64,000 bases of DNA from Micavibrio_C sp046294845 (GCA_046294845.1 JBKBNU010000001.1:1054001-1118000), one strand, 5' to 3'; positions 25,432 to 34,148 are shown, numbered from the stretch's first letter. Numbers and translations are program-made. Notes: generated from the letters alone by a model not told the origin.

Positions 25432-27556
25432 AGGGCAACTGAAGAAAATTTTAAGTGAGTCCCCTGTACCGTCCCACGATGAAAATGCGCGGAAAACGGC
25501 GCTTAATCTGGCTTTGGCCGAGTTTGATGCGCTTCAGGCCGAACAACGCCATAAAAATTCTTCAAAAAATTTCCAAGGAACTTCTCTCTGGTCCCGTCTT
25601 ATCGGCAGACCCCACAACATGGAGAGGAGAAAAACCATGAACAGGAAATTAGTCTATGGCGGTATGGCAACGGCGATGGTGGTTGTTCTGGCCGCGGGTG
25701 CCACGATGCAGCAATATTATCCGGCGCAGGTTAGAAGTGGCAGTGGCGATATTATGAGTCAGGCACTTGAGCGACAAGATAATGCACTGGTCGAACAGGC
25801 TGCCCGTACAGGAAGCAGTGCAATGCCTGTTCCTGTAGAGTCTCCGGAAGGACAAAAGGTAGCCGGTAACGAAGCCGCGCCTATGGTGATGGCTGAAATG
25901 TCGGCCGAACGTGAAGTACCGCTCGAACGTTGGCGCCAGATTCAGGAACCGAAGAAGAAAGACGAGAGTTTTAATGGCCCTGCTTCCAATATGGTGACGA
26001 TGGAAGCCAAGCGTATGGTTGCGCCGGCATCCCCCGCCGTATCGATGGGAATGGCCGATTCATCCGTAGGCTATATTGTGGTCCCCGAGCCTATTCCTCA
26101 ACAATCTTATCAGGATGTTGGTCGTGACAAGTTTGAAGATTTTGAAGAAAATCAGGTCAAACTAGTGCAGCAGGAACCTGTATCGACCTTCTCGATTGAT
26201 GTCGATACGTCATCCTATGCCTTTATGCGCCGTCAGTTGAATAGCGGTGTCTTGCCGCAGAAAGATGCTGTGCGTGTTGAAGAGCTGATCAATTATTTTG
26301 ACTATAACTACCCACTGCCCGAAGACAAGGCCGCCCCGTTTAAACCAAGTGTTACAGTCATGGATAGCCCTTGGCACGAGGGGCGCAAGCTGGTTCATAT
26401 CGGGATCAAGGGGTATGACATTGACCGTGCGGAAAACCCGCGCAGCAATCTGGTATTCTTGCTGGATACATCGGGTTCGATGAATTCACCCGATAAGCTG
26501 CCGTTGCTGATCAATTCACTAAAAATGCTACTGGATAGTCTTAATCCTGATGACAGTGTGGCGATTGTGACCTATGCCGGATCAGCGGGCACAGTGCTGG
26601 AGCCAACCAAGGTTGCCGATAAAGCCAAGATCATCGCCGCCCTTGAGAACCTGAATGCCGGTGGCAGTACAGCAGGCGCCGAAGGTATCCGTCAGGCTTA
26701 TGCGTTGGCAGAAGCAGGGTTTAACAAAGATGCTGTTAATCGCGTTATTCTGGCGACCGATGGCGATTTCAATGTGGGGATCACCAATCCGGAAGAATTG
26801 CAGGACTTTGTCGAGCGTAAGCGTGAAAGCGGTATTTTCCTGTCTGTGTTCGGTTTTGGTCAGGGCAATTATAATGACCAGATCATGCAAACATTGGCGC
26901 AAAACGGTAACGGTGTTGCTGCCTATATCGATACGCTGAACGAGGCCCGTAAGGTACTGGTCGAGGAAGCATCTTCAACTCTCTTCACAATTGCCAAGGA
27001 TGTGAAGATACAAGTCGAGTTTAATCCGCAGGCTGTGTCGGAATATCGTTTGGTCGGTTATGAGACGCGTAAGCTGAACCGTGAGGATTTCAACAATGAC
27101 AAGGTTGATGCCGGTGATATCGGGGCAGGTCATACTGTTACCGCGATCTATGAAATCAATCCGGTTGCGGGTGGTGCTCGTGCAGCGGTTGATCCGCTAC
27201 GTTACGGTGCTGCCGATGATCTCGCGAAAAAGGGCGAAACTTCCCATGGCGAAGAATATGGCTTCCTGAAAATCCGCTATAAGTTACCGCATGAGGACGT
27301 TTCAAAGCTGATCGAAACCCCGATAAAGGCTTCCTCCGGTGAAACGATATCTGATGATGTTCGTTTCGGTGTCGCGGTTGCCAGCTATGGCCAAATGCTG
27401 AAAGGTGGCAAATATACCGGTACGCTTACCTATGATGATGTCATTGACATGGCGCAGAAAGCCAAGGGATCTGACGAGTTCGGTTATCGTGCGGAATTCA
27501 TCAATCTGGTGCGTTTGAGCAAAACTGCTGCCGGCTTGCCCGATACCCAGCCTTAA
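25424..27556 (+). CDS. YfbK-like von Willebrand factor A protein with anti-sigma-like N-terminus
   Basis: Starting at ATG 25424 inside the sigma gene, the product has 710 residues. Residues 1-70 are cytoplasmic, with LKKILSESPVPSHDENARK as in the 23192 protein. One TM helix follows at ~76-92, and an Ala/Pro/Glu-rich stalk runs to ~240. The YfbK N-domain has STFSIDVDTSSYAFMRRQLN. The VWA domain carries a MIDAS DTSGSM near 347 with the Thr and Asp elements (GSTAGAEGI, ATDGDFN). A DUF3520-type C-terminal region follows (ISDDVRFGVAVASYGQML). VWA domains bind protein ligands through metal. The pairing with an ECF sigma suggests envelope sensing. An anti-sigma role is inferred from operon and topology. 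Confidence 0.88.
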   Translation: MDEGQLKKILSESPVPSHDENARKTALNLALAEFDALQAEQRHKNSSKNFQGTSLWSRLIGRPHNMERRKTMNRKLVYGGMATAMVVVLAAGATMQQYYPAQVRSGSGDIMSQALERQDNALVEQAARTGSSAMPVPVESPEGQKVAGNEAAPMVMAEMSAEREVPLERWRQIQEPKKKDESFNGPASNMVTMEAKRMVAPASPAVSMGMADSSVGYIVVPEPIPQQSYQDVGRDKFEDFEENQVKLVQQEPVSTFSIDVDTSSYAFMRRQLNSGVLPQKDAVRVEELINYFDYNYPLPEDKAAPFKPSVTVMDSPWHEGRKLVHIGIKGYDIDRAENPRSNLVFLLDTSGSMNSPDKLPLLINSLKMLLDSLNPDDSVAIVTYAGSAGTVLEPTKVADKAKIIAALENLNAGGSTAGAEGIRQAYALAEAGFNKDAVNRVILATDGDFNVGITNPEELQDFVERKRESGIFLSVFGFGQGNYNDQIMQTLAQNGNGVAAYIDTLNEARKVLVEEASSTLFTIAKDVKIQVEFNPQAVSEYRLVGYETRKLNREDFNNDKVDAGDIGAGHTVTAIYEINPVAGGARAAVDPLRYGAADDLAKKGETSHGEEYGFLKIRYKLPHEDVSKLIETPIKASSGETISDDVRFGVAVASYGQMLKGGKYTGTLTYDDVIDMAQKAKGSDEFGYRAEFINLVRLSKTAAGLPDTQP

Positions 27557-27582
27557 GTGCTGTTTCGCAGATATCTTGTATA

Positions 27583-27614
27583 AAAACCCTGTCTATAAGG
27601 CAGGGTTTTTTCTT
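27583..27614 (+). terminator. Rho-independent terminator of the sigma/VWA operon
   Basis: AAAACCCTG at 27583-27591 pairs with CAGGGTTTT at 27601-27609, followed by T-rich sequence, 27 bases after the VWA stop. Confidence 0.9.
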
Positions 27615-27660
27615 TTGATCGTTCCTGTATAGTATTGTCGTTGCAGACAGGAGAAAAGCA

Positions 27661-27969
27661 ATGAAAGAGCCTATGGATCAATCCAAGAAAGTCGGTTTGG
27701 CACTTATCGGCCTCTTGCCGCTGGTTATGATTGGCCGCGGCATCCATGCCTTTATAGTTGGAGAGATGTATATAGCGCCGCGCTTTAGTTCGCCCGTTCA
27801 TCTTACGGGTTTCGAAGCCTATATGGGCGGTCTGGGGTATGTTTTTCTGGGGTTGATTGTTGTGTGCGGTTTGGCGCTAGAGTTCGGGATCACTAAAAAG
27901 CAGGCGGCAGTGGGTGGTTTTGTGATGTTGATGGGGGCGGCAGTCAGCTTCTTTTTGGCTTTGGCATAG
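27661..27969 (+). CDS. Small integral membrane protein
   Basis: The 102-residue protein has about three TM segments (~11-33, ~55-78, ~82-101) and GGAG 9 bases before its ATG. LIGLLPLVMIGRGIHAF and FGITKKQAAVGGFVMLM are the notable stretches. No family is recognised. It ends one base before the stop of the convergent sigma-like gene. Confidence 0.65.
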   Translation: MKEPMDQSKKVGLALIGLLPLVMIGRGIHAFIVGEMYIAPRFSSPVHLTGFEAYMGGLGYVFLGLIVVCGLALEFGITKKQAAVGGFVMLMGAAVSFFLALA

Positions 27970-27970
27970 A

Positions 27971-28588
27971 TCAGGGTGCCAAAATCACCGAAAGGCTTGG
28001 GTAGTGTGATGCGCAGGCGCGCTCGATCGCCTGTCCTACTTTTTCAGCCGTGCTATTCTCGCGGTCTGCCACTTCTTCGAGGCTGCGGCCCTCGACGCAA
28101 ATATCAAAAAGGTAGCTTAGGCCTTTGGCATGCTTGTTACAGGACACGCTTGCCATCAGGACTATAGACCTGAGGGCCGCGACGGCCTGCTGCTTGTCCA
28201 GAATACCGGACGGATTTTCGTGTTCGGCAAGAGCATCAAGGAAGGTTGTAATATCGGCTTCCGATCCCTCTTCTTCAATCGCTGTGAAATTCAGTTCAGG
28301 CGAGAGATCCTCTGCTGATACATAATCACGCGTTGCCTGCATGATCATGCCCACGAAAGAAGTCTGTCCATTAAAGCGTGAAGGGTTCTGGAATGTGTCC
28401 ATCAGAACCTGCTGTAAAAGGTCATCGGCTTTCTCGTCTTCGCTCTCGCAGAACTCATCGGCAATCATGTGTCTGAGAAGGGTGTAATTCTGACTGACCA
28501 GTTTGTCGAAGGCATAACGATCACCTTGGGCTGCTAAGGTCATCAGACAGGCATACTGGTAGGAGGCATCATTATATTTATTCTTCAT
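27971..28588 (-). CDS. Divergent sigma-70-like protein
   Basis: From ATG at 28588 (CAGGG upstream) the protein has 205 residues. The N-terminal ~75 residues resemble a degenerate sigma region 2: AAQGDRYAFDKLVSQNYTLL, then DEKADDLLQQVLMDTFQNP and QTSFVGMIMQATRDYV. The C-terminal part (SLEEVADRENSTAEKVGQAI) resembles a region 4 helix-turn-helix. The region 2.4 residues are weakly conserved and an acidic 50-residue insert separates the halves. It may be a low-activity ECF factor or a related adaptor. It is convergent with the second sigma operon. Confidence 0.6.
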   Translation of the reverse strand: MKNKYNDASYQYACLMTLAAQGDRYAFDKLVSQNYTLLRHMIADEFCESEDEKADDLLQQVLMDTFQNPSRFNGQTSFVGMIMQATRDYVSAEDLSPELNFTAIEEEGSEADITTFLDALAEHENPSGILDKQQAVAALRSIVLMASVSCNKHAKGLSYLFDICVEGRSLEEVADRENSTAEKVGQAIERACASHYPSLSVILAP

Positions 28589-28714
28589 TTTGGCCCTGTT
28601 CGTCCGCACTTTAGTGTGCAGTTACTTATAGTTAACACTCAAAATCGGAGAAAGAACAGGAAAATTTAAGGGTTTTGCCCGATAATAGGGCTTAAGGGGA
28701 GAAGAGGACTGCGT

Positions 28715-29053
28715 ATGCCTAAAGAAGACCGTAGAATAACTTTTTCATATGACGAGGTTTACAAGGCGATTTTTGCCATGTGTGTTCAACGGGAACTACG
28801 GAAACCTCCGGCCGGAATTATCATGGCTGTTGATCGCCATGACGATAATTCCAAGGTCACGGTCAGGATCGAAAACCCCCTGACCAATGATCCGGTTATC
28901 TTCCTTGACTACCCCCTCGATTTTCTGGCGGCGGCCCTGATGCTTTATTGCAGGACGTGCCGGATTCCCCTGCCGAAGACGGCAGGGAAGTCGGTCGAGT
29001 TTTCGAATGAAGGTATCGTATTACGTGTCCTGATTAATCAGGTCACCTTATAA
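28715..29053 (+). CDS. Small unknown protein
   Basis: The 112-residue protein has GGGGAGAAGAGG upstream of its ATG. It is mixed alpha/beta with a basic N-terminus (MPKEDRRITFSYDEVYKAIF), a strand pair (SKVTVRIENPLTNDPVIFLD) and a short hydrophobic helix (FLAAALMLYC). No signal or motif is recognised. It overlaps the end of the convergent gene at 29048 by 6 bases. Confidence 0.6.
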   Translation: MPKEDRRITFSYDEVYKAIFAMCVQRELRKPPAGIIMAVDRHDDNSKVTVRIENPLTNDPVIFLDYPLDFLAAALMLYCRTCRIPLPKTAGKSVEFSNEGIVLRVLINQVTL

Positions 29054-29350
29054 CCCGTAGCGTACCGCGTTGGCATAGGCCTGCTGGCGTCTTTGGGTAC
29101 GACCTTCATCAAGTTGCAATCCTGTGATGCGCAGGATCTCTTTAGATTGTTCGAGGATCGTTGCGGCTTCTGCGCTGCAGACGATGGCGATGCTGCCACT
29201 CTCGTAGGGTTTGGAGACGGCACGGAACTGATCAAGCAGATTGTGATCGGCAAGCACAGACTTGACCGCTCTGGATAATGATTTTTGCAAACGTTCCGGC
29301 TTTGACGGTGCCTGTTGAGGGGCGCTTAATTGTGTCAGGTATACATTCAT
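29048..29350 (-). CDS. Small unknown protein
   Basis: Start is ATG at 29350 with GAGGATC upstream, giving 100 residues. A predicted helix (SLSRAVKSVLADHNLLDQFR) is followed by a strand (GSIAIVCSAEAATILEQSK) and a basic tail (RTQRRQQAYANAVRYGL). No TM segment. The function is unknown. It converges on the 28715 gene with overlapping stops. Confidence 0.6.
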   Translation of the reverse strand: MNVYLTQLSAPQQAPSKPERLQKSLSRAVKSVLADHNLLDQFRAVSKPYESGSIAIVCSAEAATILEQSKEILRITGLQLDEGRTQRRQQAYANAVRYGL

Positions 29351-29453
29351 TTTTTGATCCTCGTACCGCCGAATGGAAAACAAGAAGACCGCGCTTGTAC
29401 AGCAGAGTTTTTTTCATGACCAGAAAAAAATGCACTTGTTTGAAAATTATAAG

Positions 29454-29492
29454 CACAAACCCTCCGGCTGATTTTTTGCCAGAGGGTTTGTG
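29454..29492 (-). terminator. Terminator-like hairpin after the SIMPL gene
   Basis: CACAAACCCTC at 29454-29464 pairs with GAGGGTTTGTG at 29482-29492, and GGC/GCC extends the stem. It lies 26 bases past the minus-strand stop at 29519. Confidence 0.75.
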
Positions 29493-29518
29493 TCAAAAAA
29501 GTGACGGTGACTATTGTG

Positions 29519-30292
29519 CTATTTCAGCAGCGCGCGTGCGGATATCGTCAGGTTGATATCCGTTTCTCCGGGCTCTGCAGAAGGGGTACCACCCTTCTCC
29601 ATGGCGCCATCCATGGCCATGGCGCGCATCATCACAGGCGGGTGGGCTGGCATATCTTCGGTATCGATCGTGATCTCGATCAATTCTGCCCTGTTCTTGC
29701 CCAAAGCTTTGGCCGCGCGGTCAGCTTTGGCCTTGACCTTTGATAAAGCGGCCTCCATCAGGCTATCCTTGGTTTCCTCGGCTTTTTCAGGCGACAGGCC
29801 ATAGGACAGGTTGTCCATGATCATGCCCTTTTGCTGGAGGGTTCCTGCCAGCTGGAGCAAGGCCTGCGCATCCGTACCCTCGATAATCAGGGATTGTGAT
29901 CCCTTCCAAACTGCTGGAGGCTCTTCGGGTTTTTCATGAGGGGTACCGTCAACCGGAGGTGATAAGGGCTCCGGACGGGGAGGGGTGTATTGGTAGACAT
30001 AGTAGTGGCCTGTGGCTGTTTTGACAGACGTCACGGCCTTGGCCAGTGCCAGAAGTTCTTTCATCCGGCTGTTGATATTGCCCTGAACGAGAGTGGCATC
30101 CGCACTTTCTTCTTCAATCCTCAGGGTGGCTGTCAGCATGTCCTGTGTAACAACAGTACGCTCTGTGGCGGCGAGATTAAGGATGGTATCGCCGGAACCG
30201 GGGAATGAGATTTTCTCCTGAGCAACGGCAGGGTTCAGGCTGGCGGGCAAGACGGTCAGGCCTATCAAAACGGGAAGCAGCAGGCGGCGCAT
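29519..30292 (-). CDS. Exported SIMPL-domain (DUF541) protein
   Basis: From ATG at 30292, with GAGGAG upstream, the protein has 257 residues and a signal peptide ending NPAVA then QE near residue 25. The mature part matches the SIMPL/DUF541 family. It has LNLAATERTVVTQDMLTATL near the start, repeated alternating strands, LEEAL-like helices (SLMEAALSKVKAKADRAAKA), and a C-terminal DINLTISARALLK. A Pro-rich insert (TPPRPEPLSPP) interrupts the middle. These periplasmic or outer-membrane proteins have no agreed biochemical role (a link to oxidative stress is reported in some species). The gene is monocistronic. Confidence 0.82.
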   Translation of the reverse strand: MRRLLLPVLIGLTVLPASLNPAVAQEKISFPGSGDTILNLAATERTVVTQDMLTATLRIEEESADATLVQGNINSRMKELLALAKAVTSVKTATGHYYVYQYTPPRPEPLSPPVDGTPHEKPEEPPAVWKGSQSLIIEGTDAQALLQLAGTLQQKGMIMDNLSYGLSPEKAEETKDSLMEAALSKVKAKADRAAKALGKNRAELIEITIDTEDMPAHPPVMMRAMAMDGAMEKGGTPSAEPGETDINLTISARALLK

Positions 30293-30537
30293 TAAAATCT
30301 CCTCTTTCTTGAGTGTCATGCGATCAGTAACAAATACGGTTTTGGAAGCCGCAGATAATGAAGTTGGCCACATTGTACCGAACGTCAAGGCGGTGGCAAC
30401 GGGCGAGATGCAAATGTCATGAAATGGTCATAAACCTTGTTTAAGGTCCTGATGTTACAGTATATTTTTTGTTGCATTTCAATAGGCTCGGTCTTATTAT
30501 TTTGACATAATAATTTTTGTTGGGTAAGTGGATTTAC

Positions 30538-31356
30538 ATGGATTTTCAAGGGGATGGGCAAAGGGATACCGTATCCCGTCCAGCGGGGCATGCTGCTGGC
30601 GACTCTTATTCCATTAGAGCTATGGCCAGTCCCGTCGTTGAAGAGGGATTTTTGGCACGTATTATCTGGCCCGAGGGTCGTGTCCATTCTTACTTGCAAC
30701 TGACAACCGAGTCAGCCGAGGGTCTGACAAGGGCGATTGCGGAGCTTCATTTTACCAGCAAGGATGCCGAAGGTACTTCTGTTGATAGTGGCAAAAAACT
30801 GATGAACATGCTGGCGATTGTGAGCGGTCGTCTGGGACTGGAAAAACCGTTTATCAAACTGACAGAGAAAATGGGGCTATCAACGAAGATGGCCAACCTG
30901 AAAGCTGTGCAGACGAGTGCACGGGAGCCCAAAGAAGGCACAAAAGAACTGGCCTGTATCACAGGGGCGCCGGATAGTATCCTGAGATTGTGGAACCGAG
31001 CCTGTCAGGCAAGCCTGATTATAAATCATGCCGAATTACCGTTCATGCCCTTGGGTACAGCCATCCATGGGCCGATTAATTGCCATGCCGGAACCCGTAC
31101 GGTAATGCATTTTATGGGCGAGGAATTCCGTAAAGCTTCGGAAGATTGCCAGCAATTTGACGGGGATGATCTAAGCGGTGCCATCCCGTTCTTGAATGTA
31201 CTGATGCCTGATATGGAGAAGATGCGGGCGGTTGATTTTGACTCTCTGGAAACCGAACGCCATGTTTTAGGGCAGAGATTATATGAAACCGGGTGTATGC
31301 TGCGGGGGCAGATTAAAAAAGAGAGTCCCCGTATGTCAGGTAAGTTCATCCCATGA
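30538..31356 (+). CDS. Unknown protein preceding pdxY
   Basis: The 272-residue product from ATG at 30538 has no signal or TM segment. It has a mixed N-terminus with AMASPVVEEGFLARIIWPEG, a helical middle, and a Cys/His-containing segment (GTAIHGPINCHAGTRTVMHF). I recognise no family. It overlaps pdxY by ATGA, so the two are probably translated together, but that alone does not show a vitamin B6 role. A TTG 21 bases upstream in frame is a less likely start. Confidence 0.65.
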   Translation: MDFQGDGQRDTVSRPAGHAAGDSYSIRAMASPVVEEGFLARIIWPEGRVHSYLQLTTESAEGLTRAIAELHFTSKDAEGTSVDSGKKLMNMLAIVSGRLGLEKPFIKLTEKMGLSTKMANLKAVQTSAREPKEGTKELACITGAPDSILRLWNRACQASLIINHAELPFMPLGTAIHGPINCHAGTRTVMHFMGEEFRKASEDCQQFDGDDLSGAIPFLNVLMPDMEKMRAVDFDSLETERHVLGQRLYETGCMLRGQIKKESPRMSGKFIP

Positions 31357-32201
31357 AAACCATCCTATCGATTCAATCCCACGTTGCCTTTGGTCATGTA
31401 GGTAATGCCGCGGCTGTCTTTCCGTTACAGCGTCTCGGGTGTGAGGTTATACCCGTACATACCGTGCAGTTTTCAAATCATACCGGATACGGGAGCTGGA
31501 CAGGCTCTGTATTCGATTCCTCCCATATCCGCGATATTCTTGACGGACTGGAAGCACGCGGTGTGTTGTCGCAAGTGGATGCCTTGCTGACCGGATATAT
31601 GGGCTCGCCCGAGATAGCGGATATTATCATGTCCCTGCCGGATAGATTGCCAAAGTCTGCTTTCTGGGTATGCGATCCTGTCATGGGGGATGTAGGCAGA
31701 GGATTTTTTGTGAACAAGGATTTGCCGCCGCTCTTCAAAGAGCGGGCAGTTACCAAGGCACGTATCCTGACGCCCAATCTTTTTGAACTGGAGTATCTGG
31801 CAGGATCTGCGCTTTCAACTCTAAACGAGGTTAAGGATGCTTGCCGCCTGCTGCATGATAGAGGTGCGGAGATAGTTGTCGTCACATCGCTTGTTCATCA
31901 GGATACAGCCGAAGGTATGATCGAAATGATGGCCAGTGAATTAAGGGGCAGTACACACCGCATCGCCACACAGAAACTTGATATGCCGATTGCACCGAAC
32001 GGGGCAGGTGATGTGACAGCAGCATTGTTTACAGGCCATATTTTGCAAGGCCAACCCGTTATGGAGGCCTTGCGATTAACCGCTTCCGGTATTTTTTCGA
32101 TTTTTGAAGACACTCTAAAAGCGGGATCGCGCGAATTGGCATTGATTCAGGCGCAAGACAAGCTCATGCAGCCTCATAAGTCTGTCAGAGTTCTGTCTTA
32201 A
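31353..32201 (+). CDS. pdxY: Pyridoxal kinase
   Basis: The 282-residue ribokinase-fold protein phosphorylates pyridoxal (and perhaps pyridoxine or pyridoxamine) to the active cofactor in the salvage pathway. It has the family start ILSIQSHVAFGHVGNAAAVF, then HTVQFSNHTGYG around the substrate pocket, WVCDPVMGD for nucleotide binding, TPNLFELEYLAG, and the catalytic APNGAGDVTAALF with its Asp. Length is normal. It overlaps the preceding unknown gene by ATGA. A strong terminator follows. Confidence 0.94.
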   Translation: MKTILSIQSHVAFGHVGNAAAVFPLQRLGCEVIPVHTVQFSNHTGYGSWTGSVFDSSHIRDILDGLEARGVLSQVDALLTGYMGSPEIADIIMSLPDRLPKSAFWVCDPVMGDVGRGFFVNKDLPPLFKERAVTKARILTPNLFELEYLAGSALSTLNEVKDACRLLHDRGAEIVVVTSLVHQDTAEGMIEMMASELRGSTHRIATQKLDMPIAPNGAGDVTAALFTGHILQGQPVMEALRLTASGIFSIFEDTLKAGSRELALIQAQDKLMQPHKSVRVLS

Positions 32202-32203
32202 GA

Positions 32204-32245
32204 AATACGCTGCCCGCTTTATAGGCCAGCAGCGGGCAGCGTATT
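32204..32245. terminator. Bidirectional terminator between pdxY and the macro-domain gene
   Basis: A perfect 15-bp stem: AATACGCTGCCCGCT at 32204-32218 and AGCGGGCAGCGTATT at 32231-32245, with a 12-base loop. It starts 3 bases after the pdxY stop and lies between convergent genes. The T-run is weak. Confidence 0.8.
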
Positions 32246-32272
32246 CTTCACAAGGGATAAACAGGTTATTTA

Positions 32273-32770
32273 TCAGGCAGCTTTTGCCAGTTTTTCTTCG
32301 GCGGCAACGCCCTTGTTGTAGGTCTCATAAATAATGACCGGCACATCGAGATCACCCAGATGTTTTTCTATCAGGGCTTCGACATCTTCCCAGGCAAGAC
32401 CACCGACACCTGTTGCCAGGCGGGGCAGGGCAATCGAAGTCAGTTTCTCGTCAATGATTACCTTGCGCAGGGCTTTCAGGGCATGGTCAACATTTGCGAG
32501 CGTTGCTTTACCCGGATTGGCGCGGTCATCGGGGGCGGCTTCCTGTGTCATCAGATTGATGATTACACCCTCGGCGCCTGCCCATAACCACACATTTCCG
32601 GCTTTGGGGTTTACCTGATGGCAGTAGTGACGAAAATCCTTGGCCATAGCGGGGAAGCGTTCACGCAACGCCAGTGCCAATCCTTGATTAAAGTGATCGT
32701 GAGGGGCAATGCCATGAGCAATAGCCCGTGCCTGCGTTAGGAGAATATCCCCCTGAACTTTCCTAATCAT
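32273..32770 (-). CDS. Macro-domain (ADP-ribose-binding) protein
   Basis: Start is ATG at 32770 with AGGA upstream, giving 165 residues, essentially one macro domain. VQGDILLTQARAIAHGIA is the N-terminal GDI and substrate-binding segment. VIINLMTQEA is the central strand, and LPRLATGVGGLAWEDV is the phosphate-binding loop region. Macro domains bind or hydrolyse ADP-ribose or its derivatives. Here it is free-standing, with no toxin (for example DarT) beside it. The catalytic class cannot be fixed. The protein is cytosolic. Confidence 0.85.
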   Translation of the reverse strand: MIRKVQGDILLTQARAIAHGIAPHDHFNQGLALALRERFPAMAKDFRHYCHQVNPKAGNVWLWAGAEGVIINLMTQEAAPDDRANPGKATLANVDHALKALRKVIIDEKLTSIALPRLATGVGGLAWEDVEALIEKHLGDLDVPVIIYETYNKGVAAEEKLAKAA

Positions 32771-32821
32771 GGTTGTGATCCTTTCTCCTGAGGTTAAATC
32801 TCTTTGAATACGGACAAACAT

Positions 32822-32848
32822 TAGGCCCGTGTGCTTGCACGGGCCTTG
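32822..32848 (-). terminator. GC-rich hairpin after the small exported protein gene
   Basis: AGGCCCGTG and CACGGGCCT form a 9-bp stem between the stop at 32887 and the macro gene start at 32770. It is a possible terminator without a T-run. Confidence 0.4.
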
Positions 32849-32886
32849 ATATTCATCAATTCAATGAAAGGATGCGCAGGATAGGA

Positions 32887-33234
32887 TCAGGGTTTGATCG
32901 CAGGCTCAGCCTTGATGATTTTCGGTTTGATTTCCGGATTTTTACTACATTCGGGGGCAATCGCCCCTTGACCCAATTCACCGGCACTGCGGCCCAGACC
33001 CTCGACATTGCTTTTATTGCCAGCACTTTTAAGGATTGAACCTAAGGCTGCGGCCAGAATGGTGCGGCCCGAGATTTTGCATTCTGTTTGTTTGGCTTCC
33101 GGTGCGGGTGTTTCGACCGGTGCCGGATTTTGTGCAGGCGGCGGTGTTGTTTCCTGTGCGTTGGCCGCACCCGTAAGAGCGATTCCCAAAATCAGGGCAT
33201 TCATGGTTTTGGACAGGGTTTGCGGCATAGGCAT
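32887..33234 (-). CDS. Small exported Pro-rich protein
   Basis: The chosen start is ATG at 33234, which has GGAG 9 bases upstream; an ATG 9 bases earlier overlaps that site. The 115-residue product has a signal peptide ending TGAANA then QE. A Pro/Ala/Thr-rich linker follows, then CKISGRTILAAALGSILKSA, a Gly-rich segment, one more Cys near the C-terminus (possible disulfide), and a Lys/Pro tail. It is probably periplasmic or cell-envelope associated. The family is unknown. Confidence 0.65.
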   Translation of the reverse strand: MPMPQTLSKTMNALILGIALTGAANAQETTPPPAQNPAPVETPAPEAKQTECKISGRTILAAALGSILKSAGNKSNVEGLGRSAGELGQGAIAPECSKNPEIKPKIIKAEPAIKP

Positions 33235-33439
33235 GATTTTCATCTCCGGTGGCTTAAAAAAAGCATCACATTTTGTAATGTTAGACATTATAAGACAAGC
33301 ATCTGCATAAATCAATATTTATGTAAAATAAGTAAGCCTTTGAAATGTAAATATTTTTCTTGCGAACAGAATAAATAGGACGGTAAAATTTATTTACATA
33401 ATATTTTACGAGGCCGGATTTGAGGGAGTAAAAACAGGT

Positions 33440-33994
33440 ATGACCGAAGTAAAAAAGGACGAAAGTGTTTTCAGTTTCCATGACCAGAAACTAGGTGAGA
33501 ATACAACAGCCTCTGTAGGTTTTGGCGACAGGCTGCGTCCGGCAGTTTCTGTTCAATACGACAAAATGGAAGATTCGGTGGCCGAGTCAGGGCGCATTAC
33601 GACCGAATCCACCAGATTGCAGGCTACGGCGGCGCTGGGTAAACCCGTATCGGTTAGTGGCTACCGTTCGTGGGAAACCAATTACCCGCAAGAAAACGGT
33701 AATACTTTAAAGATGCAAGGCGGCGTGGGCGCCAACTGGACCTATGGCTCGAGCCCCGAAGTTGTGGCGGCCATTCGCGGTGATTACATCCGTCAGGAAG
33801 GTGAAGGTATTAGCCCTTATTTCAAGGCTCTGGCCAGCGGTGGTCCGGCTACGCCGCCTTCCGCGCGTCTGGAAGTAGGGGCTTGTATGAAGCCTTATGC
33901 CTATGATCTGGAGGTGCCGAATACCTGCGTTGGCGTTTCAAGGGATACAAATGGCCAGACCAAGGTGGGGGTCAGCATCGGCTATAATTTCTAG
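33440..33994 (+). CDS. Beta-barrel-like protein without a visible signal peptide
   Basis: The 184-residue protein ends in KVGVSIGYNF, the aromatic-terminated amphipathic strand typical of outer-membrane barrels. Alternating strands recur (NTTASVGFGDRLRPAVSVQY, TLKMQGGVGANWTYG, SPEVVAAIRGDYIR, SARLEVGACMKPYAY). Yet the N-terminus (MTEVKKDESVFSFHDQKLGE) is polar. Either the protein is not exported by Sec, or the start is upstream where no frame is open. GGAG is 11 bases before the ATG. A strong terminator follows. Confidence 0.6.
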   Translation: MTEVKKDESVFSFHDQKLGENTTASVGFGDRLRPAVSVQYDKMEDSVAESGRITTESTRLQATAALGKPVSVSGYRSWETNYPQENGNTLKMQGGVGANWTYGSSPEVVAAIRGDYIRQEGEGISPYFKALASGGPATPPSARLEVGACMKPYAYDLEVPNTCVGVSRDTNGQTKVGVSIGYNF

Positions 33995-34045
33995 GGTTTT
34001 TGTGTAGGGTCGACTTTTTAATCTGTTGTTTCTTCCTGTTTTCCT

Positions 34046-34079
34046 GACCTGTTCCTTAACGGAGCAGGTCGTTTTTTTT
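34046..34079 (+). terminator. Rho-independent terminator
   Basis: GACCTGTTCC at 34046-34055 pairs with GGAGCAGGTC at 34061-34070 (one G-T pair), followed by eight Ts, 51 bases after the barrel-like gene. Confidence 0.93.
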
Positions 34080-34148
34080 CTTGCTCTTCCCGTTAAACAG
34101 GGTCTTTGATACCCGATAATTATAAAAAATCAGCAGGAGAGACTAATC

